Notes: generated by a model from the letters alone, not told the origin. Shown: positions 18,304 through 26,798, counted from the stretch's first letter. The stretch is DNA of 64,000 nt from Vicinamibacteria bacterium (GCA_019694155.1 JAIBCN010000038.1:1-64000), one strand, 5' to 3'. Numbers and translations are program-made.

Positions 18304-19047
18304 TCAGTGCACCCAGCGGGAGTCGTTCGGGCCTTTTCCCGCGCCCTTGTTCCAGCCGCCCTCGACGACCTTGAGGCCGGGATTGCCGCGCTTCGGCGAG
18401 AGCAGGCGGTTGAGCTTCATCTGCGCGGCGAGCGCCGCGCCGCCGCGCACGTAGGCGTACATGACGCCCATGGCCAGAAAGTGAGGCGCGAAGTTCGAGA
18501 ACCCATACATGACTGCGAACAATCCGGTGATTCCAAGGGTCGCGTAGAGCAGGTTGCGCCCGGCCGCGGGCAGCACGAACATGAAGAGGATGGTGCGGTT
18601 CGGGAACAGGAGCGACCACGCGACGGTCAGCGCATCCGCGAGCGGCCAGACCGAAAGGTAACGGCTGCGGGCCACGTCGCCCCAGACAAGCCCCAGGAGC
18701 GCGGTGAGGCTTCCCGCGAAGAACACGACGCCCGCGCACACCAGGAGATACCGCATCCCGCCCCAGGAGGCGGCCAGGTCCCGACCGAAGAAGCCGAGCA
18801 TCAAGGCCCCGAACACCAGGTTCTGCCCGTCGAGTTCGAAGAAACCCCAGGAGAGCAGCCGCCACAACTGGCCGCCGAGCACGAGCGATGGGGAGAGGAG
18901 CGCCGCGCTGATCGATGAAACGCCCAGCCTCGTGGTCAGGGACAGCAGGGCGCTGCCGACTACCGTGAAGACGATCAGGGCGAGCGAAGCCATGGGCAGG
19001 TACTGGCCGAGGAGGGCCACGGGTCGATCGAGGAAGGGGCGTCTCAT
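18304..19047 (-). CDS. Rhomboid-like membrane protein lacking the catalytic motif
   Basis: The 247-residue protein has about six hydrophobic segments. It shows a rhomboid-like layout: an early LWRLLSWGFFELDGQN region where rhomboids have their conserved histidine and asparagine box, then GALMLGFFGRDLAASWGGMRYL, resembling the NxxxLxxFGxxLExxxG segment. The GxSG catalytic serine box is not present (the place reads SVWPLADALT), and I see no catalytic histidine in the following helix. It is therefore best read as an inactive rhomboid homologue (derlin/iRhom-like), perhaps binding membrane proteins. The C-terminus is soluble and ends in a Gly/Asn-rich tail. The rhomboid relation is inferred from layout only. 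Confidence 0.65.
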   Translation of the reverse strand: MRRPFLDRPVALLGQYLPMASLALIVFTVVGSALLSLTTRLGVSSISAALLSPSLVLGGQLWRLLSWGFFELDGQNLVFGALMLGFFGRDLAASWGGMRYLLVCAGVVFFAGSLTALLGLVWGDVARSRYLSVWPLADALTVAWSLLFPNRTILFMFVLPAAGRNLLYATLGITGLFAVMYGFSNFAPHFLAMGVMYAYVRGGAALAAQMKLNRLLSPKRGNPGLKVVEGGWNKGAGKGPNDSRWVH

Positions 19048-19133
19048 TCGCCCTCGATGGTACCGGAAGGCGCCGGCCGGAGGTCACCCGAGCGGCTCGA
19101 ATCCTGCGAAGATCCGGGTCGTTCGAAGATTCC

Positions 19134-20396
19134 ATGAGCCAGCCACTTCCCGAAGCCGACACTCTCGTCCGACATGCCGGCCTCCTCGCGACTTTGAGGG
19201 GCCCCCGGCCCAGGCTGGGCGCGGCTTTGCGCGACCTCGGCGCCATCCGGGACGCCGCAGTGGCCATGCGGGCGGGACGCATCGTGTTCGTGGGTCCAGA
19301 CGCGGATCTTGGCGCGAGCGTGCGCACCACCGCCAACGTCATCGAGATCGACGCGGGCGGAGCCGCGGTCATCCCCGGCTTCGTCGACGCGCACACCCAT
19401 CTGGCCTACGCTGGAGATCGCGACGACGAGATCCGCGCCCGGCTCGCCGGAGCGAGCTACGAAGAGATCGCGTCGCAGGGCGGCGGCATCGTCAGGACGG
19501 TCACCGCCACCCGCGCGGTTTCGCGGGAGGACCTCACTCTGCTCGTGCGCGGCCGGCTCGACCGGGCGCTCGGTCTTGGCACGACCTCCGTCGAGGTGAA
19601 GAGCGGCTACGGCCTGTCCCTCGCCGCCGAGAAGGCCTCGCTCGAAGCGATCACGGCCGCCGCGGCTTCGCACCCGGCGCGCGTGGTGCGCACCTACCTC
19701 GGCGCCCACGAGATCCCGCTCGATCGGAGAGCGGATCGAGAGGGCTATATCGCCGAGATGGTGACGGTGGCGATTCCCGAGATCGCCCGCCTCCGCCTCG
19801 CCGAGTTCGCCGACGTGTTCTGTGAGCGCGGTGTCTTCACGGCGGAAGAGAGCCGCCGCATTCTGGGCGCGGCCGCCGCGGCGGGCCTGGCGCTTCGCAT
19901 CCACGCCGACGAGTTCTCCGATCAGGGGGGCGCGGCGCTCGCCGCCGAGCTCGGCGCTCGCTCCGCCGATCACCTCATCCAGGTGTCCGACGAGGGAATC
20001 GCAGCCATGGCCCGCGCAGGAGTCGTCGCCACCCTGATGCCCGCCGCGTCTTTCTTCCTGAAGCTCGGCCGGTTCGCTCCCGCCCGGAAGATGATCGATG
20101 CCGGGGTGAGCATCGCTCTCGGGTCGGATACGAACCCGGGCGGCGGACTTTCCGCGTCGATACCCTTCGCCATGACCCTGGCGTGCTTCGGCATGGGCCT
20201 GTCCGTCGAGGAAGCCCTCTCCGCCGCCACCATCGGCGGGGCCATGAGCCTCGGCCTCGAGAACGAGGTCGGGAGCATCGAGGTCGGGAAGCGCGCCGAT
20301 CTGCTCATTCTCAGGAGCGACCGGCTTCTCGACCTCGTGCGCGTGGGCGAGAACCCGGTGGCCCGGGTCCTCGCGAACGGACGACTGGCGGCCTAG
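19134..20396 (+). CDS. hutI: Imidazolonepropionase
   Basis: The 420-residue amidohydrolase opens imidazolone-5-propionate to N-formimino-L-glutamate, the third step of histidine breakdown. The metal motif is PGFVDAHTHL (H87 and H89). The family-specific YEEIASQGGGIVRTV and TSVEVKSGYGL follow, and LGSDTNPGG carries the late metal-binding aspartate. The other hut genes are not in the window. The stop codon TAG lies in a CTAG palindrome that also provides the stop of the convergent receptor gene, so the two genes overlap by four bases. Confidence 0.95.
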   Translation: MSQPLPEADTLVRHAGLLATLRGPRPRLGAALRDLGAIRDAAVAMRAGRIVFVGPDADLGASVRTTANVIEIDAGGAAVIPGFVDAHTHLAYAGDRDDEIRARLAGASYEEIASQGGGIVRTVTATRAVSREDLTLLVRGRLDRALGLGTTSVEVKSGYGLSLAAEKASLEAITAAAASHPARVVRTYLGAHEIPLDRRADREGYIAEMVTVAIPEIARLRLAEFADVFCERGVFTAEESRRILGAAAAAGLALRIHADEFSDQGGAALAAELGARSADHLIQVSDEGIAAMARAGVVATLMPAASFFLKLGRFAPARKMIDAGVSIALGSDTNPGGGLSASIPFAMTLACFGMGLSVEEALSAATIGGAMSLGLENEVGSIEVGKRADLLILRSDRLLDLVRVGENPVARVLANGRLAA

Positions 20397-23300
20397 AAGT
20401 TGATCCGGGCCTGAAGCTCGATCCGCCGGTTGCCAGCCTCGCCGCCGCCCCCGCCGCCGCCCGGCCCGAAGCCCATGAAGAAGCCGGCCAGGTTCTTCGA
20501 CTTTCCGAAGTCGGTCGACGTGAGATTGCCGACCGGCGTGCCCTCGTTCTTGCGATTCGTGAGGTTGGAGATGTTGATGGTCAGGGTGAGTCCGGGCCCG
20601 CCGCCGCCGCCCATGCCGCGGCCGCCCATCATGCCGCCGCCGCCGCCGTGATCACCGCCGCCGCCGCCCATTCCCATGGGGGGGCCTCCTCCGCCAGGCC
20701 CGGCTCCACCAGGTCCCCCGCCCGGGGCTCCGCCCGTGGGCGGCGCCGCCGTCCGGGCCTTCTTGAAGAGAATTGTCTTGGAGATGCGCACCGAGAGACT
20801 CGCGAAGCCCGGGCCCTGACCGTAGTTTCTGGGAATGATCTCGCCCACGCCGGAGGTGTTGAGGTAACCGTACTCGGTTTCCACCACGCCGACCTGGCCC
20901 GCGGCGCCGAAGCTCGGCCGGTCGGTGAAGACGGTGTCCAGGTTGGTGTCCCGTCCCGTGGTGATGTTGTAGGGCCGGCCGGTCGACATGATCAGCATGG
21001 GACCGATCCGGATGTCCCAGGGAGCCACGATGTTGCCGCCCGCCATGAGGCGATGACGGACGTCGCCCGAGGCCCGGCCGTAGTCGGCTTCGATGTCGTT
21101 GGGGACGCCTGGAAACGTGCCGGCGCCGTCGGTGTCGCCCTTCGCCCATCCGAGGAAATAGCGAACGAAGAACGAGTTCTTCTGGCCGGGACGCGTGGAC
21201 AGACCCGCCACCATCTGGAACTGCTTGTTTCGCCCCGTGGTCTCGTAGGAGTACACGGCGCCCGGGATGTCGAGAGGCCGCGTGCCGTCGGCGCGCACCG
21301 CGTTGATGTTCCGCGATCGGAGCTGATGGTCGCCGCGTGAGCCGATGAAGGCGAGCGAGCCGGTGAAACGGCCCATCTGCTGCTCCATCGAGAGCGAGCC
21401 CTGGATGGAGCGGGGCGCTCTCGCGTCCTCGTCGACGACCCTCGTGTTCTGCGGCTGCGAGAAGCGATTCAGTATTTCCGCGGTGGGCGCGCTCGTCACC
21501 GATCCGTTCGCGACCCTGATGGTGTCGAGGACCGCGGGGTCCGTCACCACGTACTGAAGGCGTCCGCCGTTCAGGTAACGATTCGCGTCCAGGGTCAGGC
21601 TGTCGTTGACGCGCTCGTAGAACACGCCGAAGCCGCCGCGGGTGACCGTCTTCGGGGTCCGTCCGTCCTTGTTCATCTTGAGCGAATACGCGAAGGACAC
21701 TCGGGGCGCGAGGTCGATCCGGGAAGCCAGGTTGTTCTGGGTTTCCGCGCGAAGGCCGAGCCCGAGGACCAGCCGATCCGACTTCTTCCAGTCGTCATTG
21801 AAGAAGACGCCGGCGTCGGTCTGGGCCACGTTGGCGCCCGGATTCCCGCCCGCCACCGTGTACTGCGAAGGGCCGCCGCCGAGGAGCCGGATCTGCGAAG
21901 GCGAGAATCCCCGCGCCTGCAGCCCGAGAGTCCGGCGATACCGCTCGATGCTGTCCACCGGCCCGAGGATCGGATTGCCATCCGCCCCAAGGATGGGGTT
22001 GAAGTTCGCGTCGAGCGCGGGGCCGACGCCGCCTGCGAAGGTCACGACACCCGCGAAGTTGTTGCGCGAAAGCTCATCGGTGGTGGTGCGGCGGATACGG
22101 AAGCCGCTGCGGAAGGCATGCTTCTTGGTGGCCCACGACACCACGTTTGAGAGTTCGAAACGCGAGCCGTCGGTCACCGAACCGACGGCCGCGCCGCCGC
22201 CCGAGAAGGCCTGCTGAACGTTGAGCGCGGGCGAGGGATCCTGGGAGACCTGGTCGCGGCCGGTCGAACCGTAGCGCAACCGCACTTCGTTGACCGCCTT
22301 GCCCAGGATGCTGTTGAGGGTGAGATCGCCGTTGTTGTCGAAGCTGCTCGAATCGTATCCCCGCGAAGGCAGGTCGTAGTCGCCGATGCCGTTGCCTGTG
22401 GCCTCGTTCTCCGAGTGGGAATAGCGAACGGTCAGGGACTGCTTGTCGTTGATCTGCCAGTCGATGCGGGGCGAGTAGCTCAGCCGGCTCTGCGGACGGA
22501 CGAGGGTCACCGCGAAGGGGGTCGGCACGAGGTTCGCATCAAGCACGGTGGCGTTGACGGTCTGGTTGTTGTCCGAGCTGCGATAGTCGGAGTCGAACGA
22601 GAAGGAGGCTTTGCCCTTCGCGATCGGCCCCGCGATCTCGAAGCTGTAGTCCTCGCGCGAGTAGGGCGGCTTGTTGTCGGCGTAGGGGTTCCGGGTGTTG
22701 AGCTTGTCGTTGTTGTAGCGCAGCGACAGCCCGCCCCGGTAGCGGTCGGTCCCCGGGCGGGTGATGATCTCGATGCGGCCAAAGCCCATGCGGTCGAACT
22801 CGGAAGAGAACGGGTTCGAGTTCATACGGATCTCCCGGATGGAGGCCTTGCTCGGGATACGGCCCCCGGTGAAGCCGTCGATGTAGATCTGTCCTCCGTT
22901 CGGACCGCCCGAGTTGCCGGCCAGCGCCTGGAGATAGGAGGCGAGTTCATCGGGGTCGTCGGGGAGCGCCTCGATATCCTGCTCCTTGAGAACGATGGCG
23001 CCCGCGTTCTCGGACGCGCCGAGACTCAGCGTGGTCGCATTCTCTTCGACGGTCACGGCCTCCGAGCGCGCCACTTCCAGCTGAATGTCCTGAGTCATCG
23101 GCGCCCCTGCCTTCATTTCGATGTTGGCGGCGGCGAACGACATGAAGCCCGTCTTCTCCGCGGTGAGGACGTAGGTGCCCTCGGGCATCGACAGGCGGTA
23201 GCGCCCTTCCTTGTCGGACGTGACCTGCCTCGTGGTGGTGCCGATGAGAATCACCTTGACCCCGGAGACCACCGCTCCCGTCTGGTCCGTGACCTTGCCT

Positions 23301-23422
23301 TCCATCACCACATCCGCCGCTTCGGCGAGGGCGCGGCCGGCGGGGAGGAGGGCAAGCGACAGGGCGGCGAGGAGACCAAGGGCGCGGAGCCTGAGGCGCG
23401 GAAACGACATCGAGGGGGTCAT
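20393..23422 (-). CDS. Oar-type TonB-dependent receptor with glycine-rich C-terminal insertion
   Basis: The 1009-residue outer-membrane protein has a signal peptide (ALGLLAALSLALLPAGRALA) and a carboxypeptidase-regulatory-like domain (about 30-115, MEGKVTDQTGAVVSG). A plug-like region (YIDGFTGGRIPSKASI) and a large beta-barrel follow, ending in the aromatic-terminated strand ELQARINF. An unusual glycine- and methionine-rich stretch (plus-strand 20600-20740) sits between the last barrel strands, and a second glycine run (20440-20470) stands just before the last strand. Start chosen at 23422 (MTPSMSF); an ATG four codons later is also possible. It lies 73 bp after a DUF5666-like gene with similar glycine-rich tracts, so the two probably form an operon. 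Substrate unknown. Confidence 0.87.
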   Translation of the reverse strand: MTPSMSFPRLRLRALGLLAALSLALLPAGRALAEAADVVMEGKVTDQTGAVVSGVKVILIGTTTRQVTSDKEGRYRLSMPEGTYVLTAEKTGFMSFAAANIEMKAGAPMTQDIQLEVARSEAVTVEENATTLSLGASENAGAIVLKEQDIEALPDDPDELASYLQALAGNSGGPNGGQIYIDGFTGGRIPSKASIREIRMNSNPFSSEFDRMGFGRIEIITRPGTDRYRGGLSLRYNNDKLNTRNPYADNKPPYSREDYSFEIAGPIAKGKASFSFDSDYRSSDNNQTVNATVLDANLVPTPFAVTLVRPQSRLSYSPRIDWQINDKQSLTVRYSHSENEATGNGIGDYDLPSRGYDSSSFDNNGDLTLNSILGKAVNEVRLRYGSTGRDQVSQDPSPALNVQQAFSGGGAAVGSVTDGSRFELSNVVSWATKKHAFRSGFRIRRTTTDELSRNNFAGVVTFAGGVGPALDANFNPILGADGNPILGPVDSIERYRRTLGLQARGFSPSQIRLLGGGPSQYTVAGGNPGANVAQTDAGVFFNDDWKKSDRLVLGLGLRAETQNNLASRIDLAPRVSFAYSLKMNKDGRTPKTVTRGGFGVFYERVNDSLTLDANRYLNGGRLQYVVTDPAVLDTIRVANGSVTSAPTAEILNRFSQPQNTRVVDEDARAPRSIQGSLSMEQQMGRFTGSLAFIGSRGDHQLRSRNINAVRADGTRPLDIPGAVYSYETTGRNKQFQMVAGLSTRPGQKNSFFVRYFLGWAKGDTDGAGTFPGVPNDIEADYGRASGDVRHRLMAGGNIVAPWDIRIGPMLIMSTGRPYNITTGRDTNLDTVFTDRPSFGAAGQVGVVETEYGYLNTSGVGEIIPRNYGQGPGFASLSVRISKTILFKKARTAAPPTGGAPGGGPGGAGPGGGGPPMGMGGGGGDHGGGGGMMGGRGMGGGGGPGLTLTINISNLTNRKNEGTPVGNLTSTDFGKSKNLAGFFMGFGPGGGGGGGEAGNRRIELQARINF

Positions 23423-23495
23423 GAAAGTGGTGCCGATCTTCTTTGTGAGTGAGAGTTCTGTGGGAGGTTCTTGATGGGCGCGGTTTGAATCGTTA

Positions 23496-24725
23496 TCAGG
23501 GCACGCCCAGGGCGCCGTCGAGGAGGCCCGCGGGCATGCCCACGTCGACCCCGCCGCTGCGATTCGCGCGCGAGGCGAAGGCCTCGATTCCCGCGAGCAT
23601 GTTGAAGGCGACCGCCTTGCCGGACGGGTCGATCCGGCCGACGACGGCGCCAACCCAGTCGTCTTTCTTGAGGTCGGCCAGGGTGATGGCGGGCATCCGT
23701 TCCACGATGTCCTCCATCCCGCGACCCCCGCGGCCGCCGCCTCCCGGACCGCGGCCACCCATTCCCATGGCGGGGGCGGCGCCTGGGTTTTGTCCCCGCG
23801 CTCCTTCCGGCCGGCCTCCGGCGGGGGCGCTCATACCGCCGCCCATGCCACCGCCCATGGCTCCCGGCCTTCCGGCGCCGCCGAACATCGCGGCCATCTC
23901 CGCGGGGATCCTGCGGATCGAGGCGCCGGGAGCGAGCGCGATGGTGAACTTGTGGTTCGACTCGAGGTCCTTCACGTTCATCGTGCCCGACGCGGCGTCG
24001 ATCTTCTCTATGGCGAGAGCCATGGTCTTGAAGGACCCGAAGACCACGCGCTCGGCCGTGACCTGCTTCCCGTCCTCCGACCTCGTGCCCAGCACGCGGA
24101 CCTGATCGGCCGCGGCCATGTCGGCGATGCCCGCGGGCCTGGCGTCGTCGAACTTGACCGACGTGTCCGAGTAGCGGTGAAGCGTCGCTTTCTTCGCATC
24201 GACCACGAGGGTGACGGGCGCCGTCGCCGCGCCGGCCGCGGCCATCGTTCGATTCGCGGTCTGCAGGATGAACTGGCCGTTCGCGGGGTCCGCGGAGATG
24301 AGGGTGCCCGCGATGCCCCGCTCGCGCCAGGCTCGCTGCTCGCTTTCGTTGCGGGCCGCGAGATCGGTCTGGGCCATGATCACCACACGGAGCGCCCCCT
24401 CGACCCGGTTGTCGGTTCTCGCACCGCCGCGGACCAGCACGCGATCACCGGGCGCGATGCCGTCGAAGGGGATGGTCACGGCGTTCTGGAGCGACTTCTC
24501 GCCCGGGGCCACCTTCATCACCGTTCCCTTTTCAGCGAGGGCGATGGTGAGGCTGGCGCCGTCCTCGACCTTCATCTTCAGCGTCCGCGAAGAGGCCTCC
24601 ACCGATTCGACCTGGCCCAGGAGGCTCAGGGGCGCCGGGCCGGGGGCCTGGGCGAAGGTGGAGGGGCCGACGAGGAAAAGACCCGCGACCAGACCGGCGA
24701 ACCAAGGCGTCACAATCCGTTTCAA
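23496..24725 (-). CDS. Secreted DUF5666-like protein with glycine-rich region
   Basis: The 409-residue secreted protein has a signal peptide (MKRIVTPWFAGLVAGLFLVG, then ...TFAQA). It then has repeated small beta-barrel modules of the DUF5666 kind, for example LLGQVESVEASSRTLKMKV, GIAGTLISADPANGQFIL and LAIEKIDAASGTMNVKDL. From about residue 300 a tract of Gly, Met, Ala, Pro and Arg (GAMGGGMGGGMSAPAGG) precedes a last module. The start is TTG at 24725: a GGGGAG ribosome site lies seven bases upstream and the signal peptide begins there, whereas the longer frame from a GTG at 24824 adds residues that spoil the signal peptide. Function unknown; it probably acts in the periplasm or at the surface with the receptor encoded downstream. 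Confidence 0.75.
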   Translation of the reverse strand: MKRIVTPWFAGLVAGLFLVGPSTFAQAPGPAPLSLLGQVESVEASSRTLKMKVEDGASLTIALAEKGTVMKVAPGEKSLQNAVTIPFDGIAPGDRVLVRGGARTDNRVEGALRVVIMAQTDLAARNESEQRAWRERGIAGTLISADPANGQFILQTANRTMAAAGAATAPVTLVVDAKKATLHRYSDTSVKFDDARPAGIADMAAADQVRVLGTRSEDGKQVTAERVVFGSFKTMALAIEKIDAASGTMNVKDLESNHKFTIALAPGASIRRIPAEMAAMFGGAGRPGAMGGGMGGGMSAPAGGRPEGARGQNPGAAPAMGMGGRGPGGGGRGGRGMEDIVERMPAITLADLKKDDWVGAVVGRIDPSGKAVAFNMLAGIEAFASRANRSGGVDVGMPAGLLDGALGVP

Positions 24726-24729
24726 GCGC

Positions 24730-24738
24730 TCACTCCCC
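24730..24738 (-). promoter_or_regulatory. Ribosome-binding site that fixes a TTG start
   Basis: On the minus strand GGGGAG precedes the TTG codon at 24725 by seven bases. This favours TTG over the in-frame GTG 99 bases upstream for the DUF5666-like gene. Confidence 0.6.
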
Positions 24739-24845
24739 AAAGGTAGACGACAGCGAAGCCGAAGAGGCCCTGGAACATCGTGACATCCTGATCTTAAGTA
24801 GCTGTTAAGGATGGATTTGTCCACAGGGCATCGAGGCTGTCTCGA

Positions 24846-24885
24846 GGTCGGTTTCCTGGGCTCCTAGGAAGAACGGAAACCGACC
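24846..24885. promoter_or_regulatory. Perfect 11-bp inverted repeat between divergent genes
   Basis: GGTCGGTTTCC (24846-24856) and GGAAACCGACC (24875-24885) are perfect arms around 18 bases. The loop can itself pair TTCCT with AGGAA. It lies between the DUF5666-like gene (minus) and the GH63-like gene (plus), 74 bp before the latter's start. It may be a shared operator or a structured leader; there is no T-run for a terminator. Confidence 0.5.
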
Positions 24886-24959
24886 CATGATCTTAGACCG
24901 CGCACGCCGCCCGGGGGTTGAGGCCAAAGGCCCTCGCCTCGTGACATGATCTGCGCCTC

Positions 24960-26249
24960 ATGAGCCACTCCGCCCGCTATGACGCCATGACCGAAAGGGT
25001 CAGGGCTCTCTATGACCGAAACCGCCAGAAAGGCCGGGCCCCCTGGTGCGGCCATGAGTACGATTTCGTGTGCCCGTCCACCGGAACCTATCCCTTCCAG
25101 TGGTTCTGGGATTCCTGCTTCCACGCGATCGTTCTCGCGCGGTACGACATGGCCCGCGCGCGTTCGGAGATCCGCAGCCTGCTGAAGAACCAGCCCGACG
25201 ACGGTTTCGTCGGGCACGTGACCTTCTGGCAGCGCGAGGCCTTCGAGGAGATGCTCAAGGAATACTCGATCGCGTACCGCACGCCCTATCTGTCCGACTG
25301 CATCCAGCCGCCCCTGCTCGCGGAGGCGCTCTTCGCCATCTCGCGCGGCGAGGGCGGGGCCGCGGTGCGCGACGAACTGCTGCCGAAGGTGCGGCGCTAC
25401 TACGACTGGATCGACCGCATGCGCGATCCCGACCGCGACGGTCTCATCGCCATCCTCCAGCCCGACGAGTCGGGGCTCGACCACATTCCCAAGTACGACC
25501 GGTACCTCGGCGTTTCGAACCCCACCCGCGACGAATTCACCGCGGCCTGGCAGCGCGCGGTGGGACCGTACGCGGAGATGCAGCGCGATCACGACAAGAT
25601 GTTCGCGGCCGATCGGTTCGTGGTGGAGGACGTGCTCGTCAACACGATCTACGCGGAGAACGAGCGTGTGCTCGCCGAGCTTCACGAGGAGGCGGGGGAT
25701 CTCGAGGCGGCGAAGGTCATGCGCGAACGCGCCGCGAAGACCACCGCGTCGCTCGTGAAGAAGTGCTGGGACGGCGCGACCGGGCTGTTCTACGACCTCG
25801 CGGGGAAGCGCGAGGAGCTGCTGAAGGTCAGCACCGTGACCTCGCTCATGCCCATCCTCCTTCCCGATCTGCCGCGCGAGATGGTCGAGGCGCTCGCGAA
25901 GCACATCGCGGACCCGAAGGAGTACGCCGCGAAGTACCCCGTCCCCTCCACGGCGCTGAACGAGCCCTTGTACATGGCGCCTTCCGACGGCCGCCCGGAA
26001 CTCGATTCGAAGCTGCTGTGGCGCGGCCCATCGTGGATCAACACCAACTGGTACATCGCCCGAGGTCTGAGGCGGCATGGGTTCGTCGACCTCGCTCGCA
26101 CGATCGAGGACAAGTCGGCGGAACTCATCGAGAAAGGAGGCTTCCGCGAGTACTACGACCCCTACACGGGCGAGGGATTCGGCGCCCATGCCTTCTCCTG
26201 GACCGCCCTCGTCCTCAACATGCTCGCCGCCCATGAAGGCGTGGCCTGA
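24960..26249 (+). CDS. GH63-type glycoside hydrolase, mannosyl/glucosylglycerate hydrolase-like
   Basis: The 429-residue soluble enzyme is an (alpha/alpha)6-barrel glycosidase of the MGH1/GH63 type. Marks are FQWFWDSCFHAIV near residue 46, LQPDESGLDHIP with the likely general acid D174, WRGPSWINTNW, and FREYYDPYTGEGFGAHAFSW near the end with the likely base E397. Length and motifs fit the bacterial subgroup that hydrolyses mannosylglycerate or glucosylglycerate, small compatible solutes. Trehalase-like or other alpha-glucosidase activity cannot be excluded. There is no signal peptide, so it acts in the cytoplasm on an imported substrate. It stands first in the row that continues with the CehA-like gene, the ABC transporter and a GH38 enzyme. 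Confidence 0.82.
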   Translation: MSHSARYDAMTERVRALYDRNRQKGRAPWCGHEYDFVCPSTGTYPFQWFWDSCFHAIVLARYDMARARSEIRSLLKNQPDDGFVGHVTFWQREAFEEMLKEYSIAYRTPYLSDCIQPPLLAEALFAISRGEGGAAVRDELLPKVRRYYDWIDRMRDPDRDGLIAILQPDESGLDHIPKYDRYLGVSNPTRDEFTAAWQRAVGPYAEMQRDHDKMFAADRFVVEDVLVNTIYAENERVLAELHEEAGDLEAAKVMRERAAKTTASLVKKCWDGATGLFYDLAGKREELLKVSTVTSLMPILLPDLPREMVEALAKHIADPKEYAAKYPVPSTALNEPLYMAPSDGRPELDSKLLWRGPSWINTNWYIARGLRRHGFVDLARTIEDKSAELIEKGGFREYYDPYTGEGFGAHAFSWTALVLNMLAAHEGVA

Positions 26250-26305
26250 CGGGTTCAAAGAAGGCGATGCAGCGAGATATGAGCAAGGTCGCCAGTGCGA
26301 GCCCA

Positions 26306-26324
26306 TCACGTCCTGAGGACGTGA
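26306..26324. other. Hairpin with 8-bp stem
   Basis: TCACGTCC and GGACGTGA are perfect complements around a 3-base loop, 57 bp after the GH63-like stop. No T-run follows, so it could slow transcription or belong to the repeat block rather than act as a classical terminator. Confidence 0.4.
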
Positions 26325-26337
26325 GGTTCGAGAGAAA

Positions 26338-26420
26338 CCCGGGTCGTCATCGCGACGAGCCCAGCGAAGGACGGAGCGAGGAAGCGATCTCGGGGGCTTG
26401 GTGTTGGTGGCCCGCGGGGC
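26338..26420. repeat. Diverged intergenic repeat, copy 2
   Basis: This copy aligns with 3787-3867 over its full length. It begins CCCGGGTCGTCATCGCGACG and contains GAGGAAGCGATCTCGGG. It resembles the common CGTCATTGCGAG...GAAGCAATCTC repeat of many bacterial genomes more closely than copy 1 does. Confidence 0.62.
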
Positions 26421-26700
26421 TTACCGGGTTGCGCGCGCCGCGCGCTTCCGAGGGGCCGAGGCCGACATTGCGCCCACGTCGGGGGCGCTGCGGGGTTCGC
26501 GCCGCGAAACGGCATGCGGAGGCACGATGCGAACCCCTTGCTGTGGATCGGGGGCCCTCGTTCGCTGTAGTCCTGCACGATCCAACCCCGCCTCAGGGCG
26601 CAACGTCGGCCCCGGCCAGAGCCCGCGCGTCAACCGGGACCACTGCCCTCGGCCCCGCTCCAGATTTGGGTCCAAGTGCTTGCAGGGGGCGGCCTCCGTC

Positions 26701-26720
26701 ACCCCGGCGAAAGCCGGGGT
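26701..26720. repeat. GNRA-capped hairpin repeat (GAAA loop)
   Basis: ACCCCGGC-GAAA-GCCGGGGT is a perfect 8-bp stem with a GAAA tetraloop. With its flanks (CCGTC before, CC after) it matches the well-known mobile intergenic motif of the form GTCACCCCGGCGAAAGCCGGGGTCC found in many proteobacterial and other genomes. Confidence 0.7.
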
Positions 26721-26780
26721 CCGGGACAGACTCGAAAAGTGCTCGAAATGGGCCGTTCCTGCGTGGGTTTCTCAGCAGGA

Positions 26781-26798
26781 GGGGGCCGCAAGGCCCCC
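26781..26798. repeat. GNRA-capped hairpin (GCAA loop)
   Basis: GGGGGCC-GCAA-GGCCCCC is a perfect 7-bp stem closed by a GCAA tetraloop. It lies 61 bp after the GAAA hairpin and about 40 bp before the CehA-like coding part. The two may form a paired element or a structured leader. Confidence 0.6.

Noticed and set aside
26320-26345. GGTTCGAGAGAAACCC-like stretch considered as a tRNA T-arm
   Set aside because: No acceptor stem or anticodon arm can be formed around it. No tRNA was found anywhere in the window.
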